From: Bacteroidales bacterium | Lineage (GTDB): Bacteria; Bacteroidota; Bacteroidia; Bacteroidales; ML635J-15 | Length of the DNA stretch: 64,000 bases | Reading direction: 5' to 3' | Assembly: GCA_003249955.1 (NCBI GenBank) | Contig: QKHS01000068.1 | Coordinates: forward strand, 25,037 to 89,036 | Shown here: one piece after another, positions 53,057 to 62,879 of the stretch | How positions within the stretch are numbered: the stretch's first letter is position 1 | Layout: every line of letters begins with the position of its first letter | Notes under the pieces: model-generated | Seen by the model: the letters and a program-made list of their open reading frames with translations, nothing else | Database searches by the model: none | What the model was told of the DNA's origin: nothing | Translations under genes and position numbers: made by a program

Positions 53057-56000
53057 TTATTCGGCGATATAGACATAACCTTTATAAACATCCTCAGTAC
53101 TTCCGGTAAGTTTCAGCACATAATAATAAGTTCCGTCAGGTAATTTTTCGTCAGAATTTAATTTACCAGCCCAATCGTTATTATATGATTTCTGCGAATA
53201 TACCAATGCTCCCCACCTGTTATAAACATAAAGTTCATTCTCAGGGTAGCGTTCTATACCGGTTATTATCCATGTATCTCCTTTTCCGTCTCCGTTTGGA
53301 GAGAACCCTTGAGGAATAATAAGTTTTGCATCTGCCAGAACTTTAACGCTTACTGAATCTGTTACCGTGCATCCATCAGACGTTGCTGTAAGATAGAACA
53401 TGTAAACAGAATCGGTGGACTGTGTTAAAGGAGAATAAAAAAACGGATCAGAACAATTATCACAAGACAATACTCCTGATGGAGACCAGGAATAAGTGTC
53501 CGCACCAGACACTGAAATGTTCAATGTTTCAGAAGGGTAAATTTCCGCCTCTTCCGGGACAATGGAGATTTGAGGATAAGAATGTATTGAAATTAAAACT
53601 GACACTGATCCGTAACATTCTGAATTTTCAGAAGGTGTAAAAAGATACTCGTCTTCTCCGTTTATTAATGTATTTATAACAGCCGGGGACCATGAACCAC
53701 CAATATTATTATTCGATTTATCAGGAAGGATATCTGCCTCCTCACCTTCGCAATACGGACCAAAACTGTCGAAAACAGGTATGATTACAGGTTTTACTTC
53801 AACTTCCTGATTGTAATTCTGCGCGCATTGTCCCTCATCCGCAACAAATAAATATGTATTAACCCCTGCCACAGCGGTGCTTATTACAGAAGGAGTCCAT
53901 GTTCCGCTGATAAGATTATCCGAAATTACCGGTAACTCATCTGCAACAGCATTTATACAGTAAGGTCCGAAAGTTCCGAAAGCAGGTATCACTACAGTAT
54001 TAACCGTTAAATTGATATTATCCGTTGCTGTACATGAATTGCCGGCTGTGATTGTAACTGAATATAATCCCGGATTACTTGCTGAAATAGTCTGAGTTGT
54101 TAAACCGTTACTCCACTCGTAAGAAAATCCTGCACCGGCATCAAATATAACAGGAACATCCGTTTCGCAAACTGTAATATCTGCACCCAGGTCTGTTACC
54201 GGAACTTCAACATCCCGGGTAATTGTAATACTTTCAGTATCTGTACAACCATTTGACGAAGTTACTGTTACAGTATAAGTATCAGGTGTTGAAACTATAT
54301 TTGCATCTGTAGTAGTTGAAGAACCGCCTGACCACACATAAGATACGCCTCCGCTTGCGGTTAGAGAAATTGAAGTTGTTGAACAATCCAGAACTGTTGT
54401 TCCGGTATTATTTATTATCGCTGCTACCGGTGCAACTGCATCCTGAGTAATCGTGATACTTTCGGTATCAGTACAGCCATTTGACGAAGTTACTGTTACA
54501 GTATAAGTATCAGGTGTTGAAATAGCATTCACATCTGTAGAAAGTGACGAGCCACCTGACCACACATAAGATGTTCCTCCGCTTGCCGTCAATGAAATCG
54601 AAGTTGTGGAACAATCCAGAACAGTGGTTCCTGTGTTATTTGTTATCGCTGCTACCGGCACAACTATATCCTGAGTAATTGTGATACTTTCTGTATCTGA
54701 ACAGCCATTTGATGCAGTTACTGTTACGGTGTAAGTGTCAGGTATTGAAACGGTATTTACATCTGTAGTAGTTGACGAGCCGCCAGACCACACATAAGAT
54801 GTCCCTCCGCTTGCTGTTAGAGAAATTGAAGTTGTGGAGCAATCCAAAACTGTTGTTCCGGTATTATTTGTAATTGCCGCAACCGGTGCAACAACATCCT
54901 GAGTAATTGTGATACTTTCGGTGTCTGTACAGCCATTTGATGCAGTTACTGTTACAGTATAAGTATCAGGCGTTGAAACTGTATTCACATCTGTAATTGT
55001 GGACGAACCGCCTGACCACACATAAGATGCACCTCCGCTTGCAGTCAATGAAATTGAAGTTGTGGAACAATCCAAAACGGTTGTCCCTGTATTATTTGTA
55101 ATTACCGCAACCGGCACAACTACATCCTGAGTAATCGTGATGCTTTCTGTATCTGTACAGCCATTTGATGCAGTTACTGTTACAATATAAGTATCAGGTG
55201 TTGAAAATGTGTTTACATCTGTAGTAGTTGACGAACCGCCTGACCAAACATAAGATGCGCCTCCGCTTGCGGTCAATGAAATCGAAGTTGTGGAACAATC
55301 CAGAACGGCTGTTCCTGTATTATTTGTAATTGTCGCAACCGGAGCAACTACATCCTGAGTAATCGTGATACTTTCGGTATCTGTACAGCCATTTGACGAA
55401 GTTACTGTTACAGTATAAGTATCAGGTGTTGAAATTGTATTCACATCTGTAGTAGTTGAAGAACCGCCTGACCACACATAAGACACGCCTCCGCTTGCGG
55501 TTAGAGAAATTGAAGTTGTGGAACAATCCAGAACTGTTGTTCCGGTATTATTTATTATCGCTGCTACCGGTGCAACTGCATCCTGAGTAATTGTGATACT
55601 TTCTGTATCTGAACAGCCATTTGATGCAGTTACTGTTACGGTGTAAGTGTCAGGTATTGAAACAGTATTAGCATCTGTCGAAAGTGACGAGCCACCTGAC
55701 CACACATAAGATGCACCTCCACTTGCCGTTAGAGAAACTGAAGTTGTGGAACAATCCAGAACAGTGGCTCCTGTATTATTTGTAATTGTCGCAACCGGCG
55801 CAACAACGTCCTGAGTAATCGTGATACTTCCTGTATCTGTACAGCCATTTGACGAAGTTACTGTTACAGTATAAGTATCAGGTGATGAAAATGTATTTAC
55901 ATCTGTAGTAGTTGACAAACCACCTGACCACACATAAGATACTCCTCCGCTTGCTGTCAATGAAATTGAAGTTATTGAACAATCCAGAACAGTGATTCCG

Positions 56001-59000
56001 GTATTATTTGTAATTGCCGCAACCGGTGCAACTGCATTCTGAGTAATCGTGATGCTTTCGGTATCCGTACAGCCATTTGACGAAGTTACTGTTACAGTAT
56101 AAGTATCAGGTGATGAAACAGTATTAGCATCCGTAGAGAGTGACGAGCCGCCAGACCACACATAAGATGTCCCTCCGCTTGCTGTTAGAGAAATTGAAGT
56201 TGTGGAGCAATCCAAAACTATTGTCCCGGTATTATTTAAAATTGCTGCTACCGGCACAACTGCATCCTGAGTAATTGTAATACTTTCTGTATCTGTACAA
56301 CCATTTGATGCAGTTACTGTTACAGTATAAGTATCTGGTGTTAAAATTGTATTTACATCCGTAGTTGTGGACGAACCACCTGACCACACATAAGATGCCC
56401 CTCCGCTTGCGGTTAGAGAAATCGACGTTGTGGAACAATCCAAAGCTGTTGTCCCTGTATTATTTGTTATTGCTGCTACCGGCGCAACTACATCCTGAGT
56501 AATCGTGATACTTTCGGTATCTGTACAGCCATTTGACGCTGTTACTGTTACGGTGTAAGTATCAGGTATTGAAATTGTATTCACATCTGTAGAAAGCGAC
56601 GATCCGCCTGACCAAACATAAGATGCACCTCCGCTTGCAGTCAATGAAATTGAAGTTGTGGAACAATCCAAAACTGTTGTTCCGGTATTATTTGTAATTG
56701 CCGCAACCGGCACAACAACGTCCTGAGTAATTGTGATACTTTCGGTATCTGTACAGCCATTTGATGCAGTTACTGTTACGGTATAAATATCAGGTATTGA
56801 AACGGTATTTACATCTGTAGTAGTTGACGAGCCGCCTGACCACAAATAAGATACTCCTCCGCTTGCGGTCAATGAAACTGAAGTTGTGGAACAATCCAAA
56901 ACGGTTGTCCCCGTATTATTTGTAATTGCCGCAACCGGTGCAACAACGTCCTGAGTAATTATGATACTTTCGGTATCTGTACATCCATTTGACGCAGTTA
57001 CTGTTACAGTATAAGTATCAGGCATTGAAACGGCATTCACATCTGTAGAAAGTGACGAACCGCCTGACCACAAATAAGATGCACCTCCGTTTGCGGTCAA
57101 TGAAACTGAAGTTGTGGAACAATCCAAAACGGTTGTCCCTGTATTATTTGTAATTGCCGCAACCGGTGCAACAACGTCCTGAGTAATTGTGATACTTTCG
57201 GTATCTGTACAACCATTTGACGCAGTTACTGTTACAATATAAGTATCAGGTGTTGAAATTGTATTTACATCTGTAGTTGTAGACGAACCACCTGACCACA
57301 AATAAGATACACCTCCGCCTGCGGTCAATGAAACTGAAGTTGTTGAACAATCCAGAACAGTAGTTCCTGTATTATTTGTGATTACTGCTACCGGCACAAC
57401 TATATCCTGAGTAATTGTGATATTTTCGGTGTCTGAACAGCCATTTGACGCAGTTACTGTTACACTGTAAGTATCGGGTAATGAAACAGAATTCACATCT
57501 GTAGATAGTGAAGAGCCACCTGACCACACATAAGATTCTCCTCCGCTTGCTGTTAGAGAAACTGAAGTTGTGGAACAATCCAGAACATTGGTTCCTGTGT
57601 TATTTGTAATTACAGCAGTTGGAACAGCAATGTCTTGTATAATTGATATACCTGCCGTTGCAGTACAACTTCCGTCAGTCACAGTTACGGTATAATTGCC
57701 CGGACTTCCAAAACTGTTTCCGGCAGTTGTAGTGCTGTTTCCGCCCGACCACGTATATGATGTTCCGCCTGTTGCTGTAACAGAAATCGAAATTGTTGAA
57801 CAATCCAAAACGGTTGTTCCTGTATTATTTGTTATGCCGGGAGTTACATTACAACATTCCAGACTGATTTCAAACTGTCCCTCTGCTGTTCCGTCTCCAT
57901 CAACATAAATAAAATAGTCAGCGGAATTTGTGGCAGTAAAAGTAAATGATGAAGTTGTGCCTGTTCCGCTGTCATCGTCTCCGCCAACACACACCAAAGA
58001 TCCGCAACTTCCCGAGAAAACATTAATCTGAGTATCGAAATTTGTACCCGGATTATCTGTAGAAATTGTAACAGTTTCTCCTGTTCCGGTAAATGTGTAC
58101 CAGATCCCTTTTGAAGGTGTGCCTCCTCCAACACAACCTGCCGGGGCGTCAATTGCTGTGGCGAGAATATTGCTGGCAATATCGGAATCACCGCAATTAA
58201 TAACTTTTGCATTGGCACATTCGTCATTGTCGGGTGTTATTACCACACCGGAAACCGGCTCAAAATAATAATCACACAAATCGCCGGCATATCCATCTAT
58301 ACGGATATAGTAAGTCTCTCCGATTGTCATTCCTGAAAAATGCCATGTACTTGTCAACCCGGCATTGTCACCATAAGTTCCCGGTCCGTCACATGAGCCG
58401 GGAACCAAACTGAGAGAACCACAGGTCCCGCTGAAAACGGCAAGTTGAATTCCCCTGTTTTGTGGCGTACATGTTCCGACCGTAAAATCAATTTCCACTT
58501 CGGTGCTGGCCGCTATAAAACGCATCCACGAATCGTTATCTACAGACTGCCCGCAAACATCAGGACTTCCGGCACCCGGAGTATATGTGCAATCCGTGCT
58601 TCCGGCAAAAGGCTGAGACAAATCAATAATAGGGGCATCTGCACACTCATCGGAGGGGACAGAAGTTCCCGAACAAATATCACACATTGTGAATGTCTGA
58701 GAGTACTGACATGTCGTAACAGAGTGATCTCTCACATAAATGGTTTTCCCGGCAGTTAATGAATTTACATAGTATGTTCCCAATCCCACATTAGAATAAA
58801 ATGTAGTAGTTCCGTCTGTAATGTCAACTCCTGCAGCATCACCGAGATCGGTTACAACAACCTGAAGGCTGTAAGACAAATAGTCCGGGGCACAGTTCTG
58901 AGTAATTACAGCTACAGGGGCATTGCAAGCAGCATCAAATGTAAACTGAACACGTGGTTTATATGTTCTGGTACCTGTAGTTGTCTGTCCGCACTGGTTT

Positions 59001-59542
59001 GTTGATACGGAATTAACAGATCTTGTTTGTGCAGAGGCATTATTGTACATCCACACCTGCCCGTTACTGCCATATCCTGAATTTACTCCCCAGCAGACAT
59101 CAACAAGAATATTATCTACTCCGTTCCAGTTAAAATAAGCGTCAAAAGTTATTGTCCTCCATCCTGCAGAACCTGGGGTAAATGTATGAGCTGCTTTTAC
59201 TGTTGTCAGCGTAGCTGTGTTATGTGATGAAGCATCGGTTGCAGTAGTGTGTGCTAATTTTATCTCGTAATTAAGAAGATCTCCGCCGTTTAGTTCCGAG
59301 ACATCCCAGGCAATTGCAGAAATCATTCCGGCAGAACCTCCTGCAGCAGTAATCTCGGCAGCCGTGTAAACAAACTGAACTCTGCGGCTTTCCCAGTAAT
59401 AATTATATGGTGAAATGTTTGATGTTCCGCTGGCAACGGTTTGCGAACCTATTGTTATCGTGGTTTGCGCCGTCAGCATTGTTGATGAAATAATAACTGC
59501 GGTAAAAAAGACAAAGAATTTTTTGTATGACAGGTTTTTCAT
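53057..59542 (-). CDS. Giant repetitive surface adhesin with type-B gliding C-terminal domain
   Basis: 2161 residues. Signal peptide (to about 25), a beta-rich N-domain with fibronectin/jelly-roll-like content (about 26-205), a short domain, then two pre-peptidase-like domains starting SDECADAPIIDLSQ and DNDECANAKVINCG (to about 565). Sixteen ~76-residue repeats follow (about 567-1780), then PKD-like and unknown domains, and finally the CHU_C/gliding-type tail (IIPQGFSPNGDGKGDTWIIT, ELYVYNRWGALVYSQ, KLPDGTYYYVLKL, KGYVYIAE). It is exported by T9SS through the co-encoded PorP/SprF and should be a filamentous surface adhesin. Confidence 0.93.
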   Translation of the reverse strand: MKNLSYKKFFVFFTAVIISSTMLTAQTTITIGSQTVASGTSNISPYNYYWESRRVQFVYTAAEITAAGGSAGMISAIAWDVSELNGGDLLNYEIKLAHTTATDASSHNTATLTTVKAAHTFTPGSAGWRTITFDAYFNWNGVDNILVDVCWGVNSGYGSNGQVWMYNNASAQTRSVNSVSTNQCGQTTTGTRTYKPRVQFTFDAACNAPVAVITQNCAPDYLSYSLQVVVTDLGDAAGVDITDGTTTFYSNVGLGTYYVNSLTAGKTIYVRDHSVTTCQYSQTFTMCDICSGTSVPSDECADAPIIDLSQPFAGSTDCTYTPGAGSPDVCGQSVDNDSWMRFIAASTEVEIDFTVGTCTPQNRGIQLAVFSGTCGSLSLVPGSCDGPGTYGDNAGLTSTWHFSGMTIGETYYIRIDGYAGDLCDYYFEPVSGVVITPDNDECANAKVINCGDSDIASNILATAIDAPAGCVGGGTPSKGIWYTFTGTGETVTISTDNPGTNFDTQINVFSGSCGSLVCVGGDDDSGTGTTSSFTFTATNSADYFIYVDGDGTAEGQFEISLECCNVTPGITNNTGTTVLDCSTISISVTATGGTSYTWSGGNSTTTAGNSFGSPGNYTVTVTDGSCTATAGISIIQDIAVPTAVITNNTGTNVLDCSTTSVSLTASGGESYVWSGGSSLSTDVNSVSLPDTYSVTVTASNGCSDTENITITQDIVVPVAVITNNTGTTVLDCSTTSVSLTAGGGVSYLWSGGSSTTTDVNTISTPDTYIVTVTASNGCTDTESITITQDVVAPVAAITNNTGTTVLDCSTTSVSLTANGGASYLWSGGSSLSTDVNAVSMPDTYTVTVTASNGCTDTESIIITQDVVAPVAAITNNTGTTVLDCSTTSVSLTASGGVSYLWSGGSSTTTDVNTVSIPDIYTVTVTASNGCTDTESITITQDVVVPVAAITNNTGTTVLDCSTTSISLTASGGASYVWSGGSSLSTDVNTISIPDTYTVTVTASNGCTDTESITITQDVVAPVAAITNNTGTTALDCSTTSISLTASGGASYVWSGGSSTTTDVNTILTPDTYTVTVTASNGCTDTESITITQDAVVPVAAILNNTGTIVLDCSTTSISLTASGGTSYVWSGGSSLSTDANTVSSPDTYTVTVTSSNGCTDTESITITQNAVAPVAAITNNTGITVLDCSITSISLTASGGVSYVWSGGLSTTTDVNTFSSPDTYTVTVTSSNGCTDTGSITITQDVVAPVATITNNTGATVLDCSTTSVSLTASGGASYVWSGGSSLSTDANTVSIPDTYTVTVTASNGCSDTESITITQDAVAPVAAIINNTGTTVLDCSTTSISLTASGGVSYVWSGGSSTTTDVNTISTPDTYTVTVTSSNGCTDTESITITQDVVAPVATITNNTGTAVLDCSTTSISLTASGGASYVWSGGSSTTTDVNTFSTPDTYIVTVTASNGCTDTESITITQDVVVPVAVITNNTGTTVLDCSTTSISLTASGGASYVWSGGSSTITDVNTVSTPDTYTVTVTASNGCTDTESITITQDVVAPVAAITNNTGTTVLDCSTTSISLTASGGTSYVWSGGSSTTTDVNTVSIPDTYTVTVTASNGCSDTESITITQDIVVPVAAITNNTGTTVLDCSTTSISLTASGGTSYVWSGGSSLSTDVNAISTPDTYTVTVTSSNGCTDTESITITQDAVAPVAAIINNTGTTVLDCSTTSISLTASGGVSYVWSGGSSTTTDANIVSTPDTYTVTVTSSNGCTDTESITITRDVEVPVTDLGADITVCETDVPVIFDAGAGFSYEWSNGLTTQTISASNPGLYSVTITAGNSCTATDNINLTVNTVVIPAFGTFGPYCINAVADELPVISDNLISGTWTPSVISTAVAGVNTYLFVADEGQCAQNYNQEVEVKPVIIPVFDSFGPYCEGEEADILPDKSNNNIGGSWSPAVINTLINGEDEYLFTPSENSECYGSVSVLISIHSYPQISIVPEEAEIYPSETLNISVSGADTYSWSPSGVLSCDNCSDPFFYSPLTQSTDSVYMFYLTATSDGCTVTDSVSVKVLADAKLIIPQGFSPNGDGKGDTWIITGIERYPENELYVYNRWGALVYSQKSYNNDWAGKLNSDEKLPDGTYYYVLKLTGSTEDVYKGYVYIAE
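54200..57838 (-). repeat. Tandem array of sixteen ~228-bp coding repeats
   Basis: Sixteen units of about 76 residues (228 bp), beginning ITNNTGTTVLDCSTTS and ending SITITQDVVAPVAA, each with two Cys (LDCS and NGCT) likely to form a disulfide. The first unit (near 57838) is the most divergent; the last ends ITRDVEVPVTD. Units alternate between SSLSTD and SSTTTD variants over several pairs (for example units 2-11), which points to growth by two-unit (456-bp) duplications. Nucleotide identity between units is high enough to allow slippage or recombination. Confidence 0.92.
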
Positions 59543-59549
59543 GACGTTA

Positions 59550-59939
59550 TTATTTTAATTGTTTAAGAATTTCGTTTATCTCTGATTGCTTTACACAAAC
59601 GGCTTTATCTTTTTCCGGCAATCTTTCATATTCTTCGTCACTGACTATACGGTCAACGGGAACTTGTCTGTGCTTACAGAGTACGGCTATTACTTTTTCA
59701 GTTAAAGCGTCATCGCCGTTTGTAAGATTATTAATTTCAAGTATCAGATTACTTACTTTTCGCGGTGCCGATGATTTAACAACTGCTACCGGACCGTCTG
59801 ATGCGGAACTGATATTAAGACTTGCAACTGATTGTTGTTCATTATGTTTATCAACTGTCTGAGCATTAATTACTGCACTGATGTGTAAAAGCAATGCAAG
59901 AAAAGTTGCAAAAATTAATAGTTTACCAAATTCTTTCAT
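59550..59939 (-). CDS. Small secreted protein, first gene of the adhesin operon
   Basis: 129 residues with a signal peptide (MKEFGKLLIFATFLALLLHISAVINAQ). A Ser/Val linker precedes a predicted helical C-terminus (ALTEKVIAVLCKHRQVPVDR, DEEYERLPEKDKAVCVKQSE). No family recognised. It is 7 bases upstream of the giant adhesin start and so co-transcribed; it may be an export or folding helper, which is inference from position. Confidence 0.65.
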   Translation of the reverse strand: MKEFGKLLIFATFLALLLHISAVINAQTVDKHNEQQSVASLNISSASDGPVAVVKSSAPRKVSNLILEINNLTNGDDALTEKVIAVLCKHRQVPVDRIVSDEEYERLPEKDKAVCVKQSEINEILKQLK

Positions 59940-60284
59940 AATTAAATAGTTGATTGTTGATACTCATTTTTTCACTCTCATTTGACATTCCGGTTAACGC
60001 TTCGGGGCATACCGGTAAACAGGGGGACATTTTTTGTACAACCCTGCAATCTGATGCCGGCACATCAAAAAACAAAATAATTTTCCTCATAATCTATAGT
60101 TTTAATTTCGCTGCAAACATACCGCGCAGGTTATATAAAGAGGGTTTTAAAACAGGAACTACCGGTTCGGATTTATGAATTTATCGCTAAGGGAAGGTTA
60201 TTTTATTGTGAATATTTAGGGAAAGTCAGAAGACGGGAGTCCGAATACGGAAGTGTTGAGTTTATTTTATTACAGTTTTTTTCA
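59940..60284. other. Intergenic region between the adhesin operon and the rhodanese gene
   Basis: About 345 bases. A minus-strand TATGTTTG box (60114-60121) may be the -7 element of the adhesin operon (leader about 170 bases). The plus-strand open frame 59954-60178 lacks a coding look. A short GGGAGTCCGAATACGG stretch resembles the tandem at 2410-2430. Confidence 0.4.
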
Positions 60285-60292
60285 TATTTTTG
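60285..60292 (+). promoter_or_regulatory. -7 element upstream of the rhodanese gene
   Basis: TATTTTTG is an exact TAnnTTTG match about 36 bases before the ATG at 60328. No convincing -33 element at normal spacing. Confidence 0.4.
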
Positions 60293-60327
60293 TAAAACAC
60301 TAATTATTGAAATAAAAAACTACAATC

Positions 60328-61317
60328 ATGAAAACAACAATTATTGCTTTATTTATTCTGATTTTTGTACAGTTGACAGTTAATGCCCAGAATAATTGTT
60401 CGGATCAGCCGACAGAGACTCTCCTTACCAACATTACTCCTACCCAGGCTTTGGACACGATAAATGCTTATATTAATAAAGACTGGTTTGTGATTCTGGA
60501 TGTAAGGACTCCGTCTGAATACAACACAATGCATCTGGAACAGGGTGTTAACCTTAACTATAATTCGGGAGTTTTCAGCGAAGAGGTTGCAAAGTTTGAC
60601 AGGAACAAAATGTATGTTTTGCATTGTGCTTCGGGTAGTCGTAGTGCATTGGCATTTGCTGTAATGCAGAATCTGGGATTTACCAGAGTATATAATATGA
60701 CGGGCGGAATAAATTCGTGGAACAGTTCTGGTTACCAGGTTACAACTGATGTAGCTCCTATAGCTGATGCCTGTACATCTGAATATATGTTCGAAAATAT
60801 TTTGGTTGGCAACACAGAGTCATATTCTTTTAAGATTACCAATGCTGCAAACGATTTACTCTCAATAAGCGGAATAAGTGATTTGTCCGGTACAGAATTT
60901 TCTACAGATTTTAATATTGACACCACACTAACCGGAAGCTTTGAATATTCATTTAATGTCTATTACACTCCTGTTGACGGCATTGCAGACAACCAGACTT
61001 TTACAGTGACTACCAACGGAGGAGTTATTGAATTCAGCCTTAACGGAACAGCAATTGACCTTACAGGTATTGCAGACTCACAAAATATTCCGCTTACAAT
61101 TTACAACGACTCTCATAACAAGCAGATTGAACTTAGAGGGAATTCTCAAAATTTAAAATCTTTCTTACTTTACAGCACTTCGGGCGTTGTTTGCAAATCG
61201 GGTTCTCTTAACGGAAAAACTAATATTAATTACAATGGTCTGGCTGGGGGAATTTATATTTTGAGAGTTGAGGGGGATAAGGAAAGTAAAATGTTTAAGA
61301 TTTTAATCTCAGATTAA
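60328..61317 (+). CDS. Secreted rhodanese-domain protein with T9SS type-A tail
   Basis: 329 residues: signal peptide (to VNAQ), a rhodanese domain (about 35-135) with ILDVRTPSEYNTMHL and the active loop CASGSRS (Cys100), a beta-sandwich like those of ASPM/HYDIN type (about 145-240: YMFENILVGNTESYSFKITN), and a type-A sorting tail ending RVEGDKESKMFKILISD. A sulphurtransferase exported to the surface is unusual. Active Cys is present, so sulphide or thiosulphate handling outside the cell is plausible. Confidence 0.88.
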   Translation: MKTTIIALFILIFVQLTVNAQNNCSDQPTETLLTNITPTQALDTINAYINKDWFVILDVRTPSEYNTMHLEQGVNLNYNSGVFSEEVAKFDRNKMYVLHCASGSRSALAFAVMQNLGFTRVYNMTGGINSWNSSGYQVTTDVAPIADACTSEYMFENILVGNTESYSFKITNAANDLLSISGISDLSGTEFSTDFNIDTTLTGSFEYSFNVYYTPVDGIADNQTFTVTTNGGVIEFSLNGTAIDLTGIADSQNIPLTIYNDSHNKQIELRGNSQNLKSFLLYSTSGVVCKSGSLNGKTNINYNGLAGGIYILRVEGDKESKMFKILISD

Positions 61318-61372
61318 GTTTGAGATTATATGTAATTCCATGTTTATAAATTATAGAATTACTATTTGTTGC

Positions 61373-61981
61373 TTAATCCACCAAAACATTTCTATTTTTC
61401 AATTCCTCCAATGCGAAAGCAATAACATTTTGTGGCAAATGTGTTTTCCCTTTGGAAATCATAATTAATTCGGAAGTGTCTTTATCTTTCATTATTTTGT
61501 TCCAATTGTATATTTTTTCAGATTTGGGTTTAAAAATTCCTTTCTCTAATGTCTTGATTACAAATTTACGATGACGCAACATCAGTATATAAATATCTCC
61601 TACTAAAATAAAGTTTATAATTAACAAAATCGATATTACTACCCACTGCTTTGAATAAAATGCCCCGACAATAAAAGATAAGTTTATGAATACTAAAGGA
61701 ATAAACAAATGAGAATTATCTATCGAGAACTTGACTAAATGTGAATTTTCATGATAATTTGGTTTAACTTCAATTTTAATATCTCCGGTTCTCCACCAAA
61801 GATTAAACGGGAGTACAAATTTAAAACTGTATTCAGAAAAAACCATACTTTTAGTAAGTATAATTTTATTTGTTCCATAATTACATGTATGGTAACAATC
61901 AGTAGAAGACAAATTCCTGATAAAATTCCCGATAATCTCTTCAGGTGAAAATTTGTCACATTCAAACTCGAATGAATACAT
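61373..61981 (-). CDS. Hypothetical two-helix membrane protein
   Basis: 202 residues from MYSFEFECDKFSPEE at 61981 (the longer frame starts with TTG). Two adjacent membrane helices at about 100-145 (LFIPLVFINLSFIVGAFYS, WVVISILLIINFILVGDIYI) separate a soluble N-domain from a basic C-domain (RKFVIKTLEKGIFKPKSEK). Family not recognised. Two TAnnTTTG boxes on the minus strand (62000-62007 and 62021-62028) may give its promoter. The 62008-62259 gap is otherwise empty. Confidence 0.55.
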   Translation of the reverse strand: MYSFEFECDKFSPEEIIGNFIRNLSSTDCYHTCNYGTNKIILTKSMVFSEYSFKFVLPFNLWWRTGDIKIEVKPNYHENSHLVKFSIDNSHLFIPLVFINLSFIVGAFYSKQWVVISILLIINFILVGDIYILMLRHRKFVIKTLEKGIFKPKSEKIYNWNKIMKDKDTSELIMISKGKTHLPQNVIAFALEELKNRNVLVD

Positions 61982-62259
61982 AAAGATATTATTCACAACC
62001 AAATTTAATTTTTATTAATTCAAATCTACCACTAATGATTTATATTTTATAAAATTACCGAAAACATCATTAAAATTTAAACCTAGTAATTCTTTAATTC
62101 TCATTTAAAATGTTATTTAATCTTTAACGTTTCTTGCACAGCCTAAATACAACTGAACAATATTTTTCAAAACACGATAAAGTTTTTATATTGAAAATAG
62201 TAAAACCAAGATAGTGCTGAAAATAAAATTATATATAGATATATCATATAGTCCAAAGC

Positions 62260-62772
62260 TTACTTTTTTATTTGTACTTTAACCGTCTTAAGATTTCCGG
62301 CTATCTCCCTAAATCTTATCAATTGCGATTCGCTGAATGAATCCTTAGGTATCACGTGAGCATTATTTTTATTGGTATAAATTAAAATCCAATTCTTCAA
62401 TTCTTTTATCTTATAAAATTTATCCCAGGTCATCTCTGTTTTAAAAGATTCACCATTTATATAAATCATCTCAGGTGTAAATAAGTATGTAATAAATTCA
62501 CTCAATCGGGCAATCGAGTTAAAATTCCTTTTGGCTTGTTTATAAACAGATGCCGGTATAACAAAGCTAAAAATCAGTCCCAATAATATTTGGGCATATG
62601 GAGGCTGATCAAAATAATTGAATGCACCCATGAAATACATTGAAGATGAAACCAACATCGACAATCCGATTACTGTTATAAGAACCGTTGTAAACTTTTG
62701 ATAAATCAAATAATACAATAATTTTACATATCTTTTAAAATCCAATTTACATTCTATTCTCAATTCTGTCAT
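62260..62772 (-). CDS. YcxB-like membrane protein
   Basis: 170 residues. Two membrane helices at about 27-50 and 60-78 are followed by a soluble domain with the YcxB-family pattern FTPEMIYINGESFKTEMTWDK and WILIYTNKNNAHVIPKDSFS. Function unknown; small regulatory or stress membrane proteins are suspected in the family. Confidence 0.75.
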   Translation of the reverse strand: MTELRIECKLDFKRYVKLLYYLIYQKFTTVLITVIGLSMLVSSSMYFMGAFNYFDQPPYAQILLGLIFSFVIPASVYKQAKRNFNSIARLSEFITYLFTPEMIYINGESFKTEMTWDKFYKIKELKNWILIYTNKNNAHVIPKDSFSESQLIRFREIAGNLKTVKVQIKK

Positions 62773-62879
62773 ATAATATTAAGTTTAAAATTAGCTGCTT
62801 TGTTTTTTTTGTAGTTGAATAGTATTAGAACATGAAAATCTTAACAGATTTAAATACCCACCTTAACCTCTCAACTTCT

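Noticed and set aside
54200..57838. Possible CRISPR array or satellite DNA because of regular repeats
   Set aside because: Units of about 228 bp are in frame, coding and without spacers, so they are protein repeats.
59954..60178. Plus-strand 74-aa open frame upstream of the rhodanese gene
   Set aside because: No RBS-like context or recognisable domain; it overlaps a likely minus-strand promoter.
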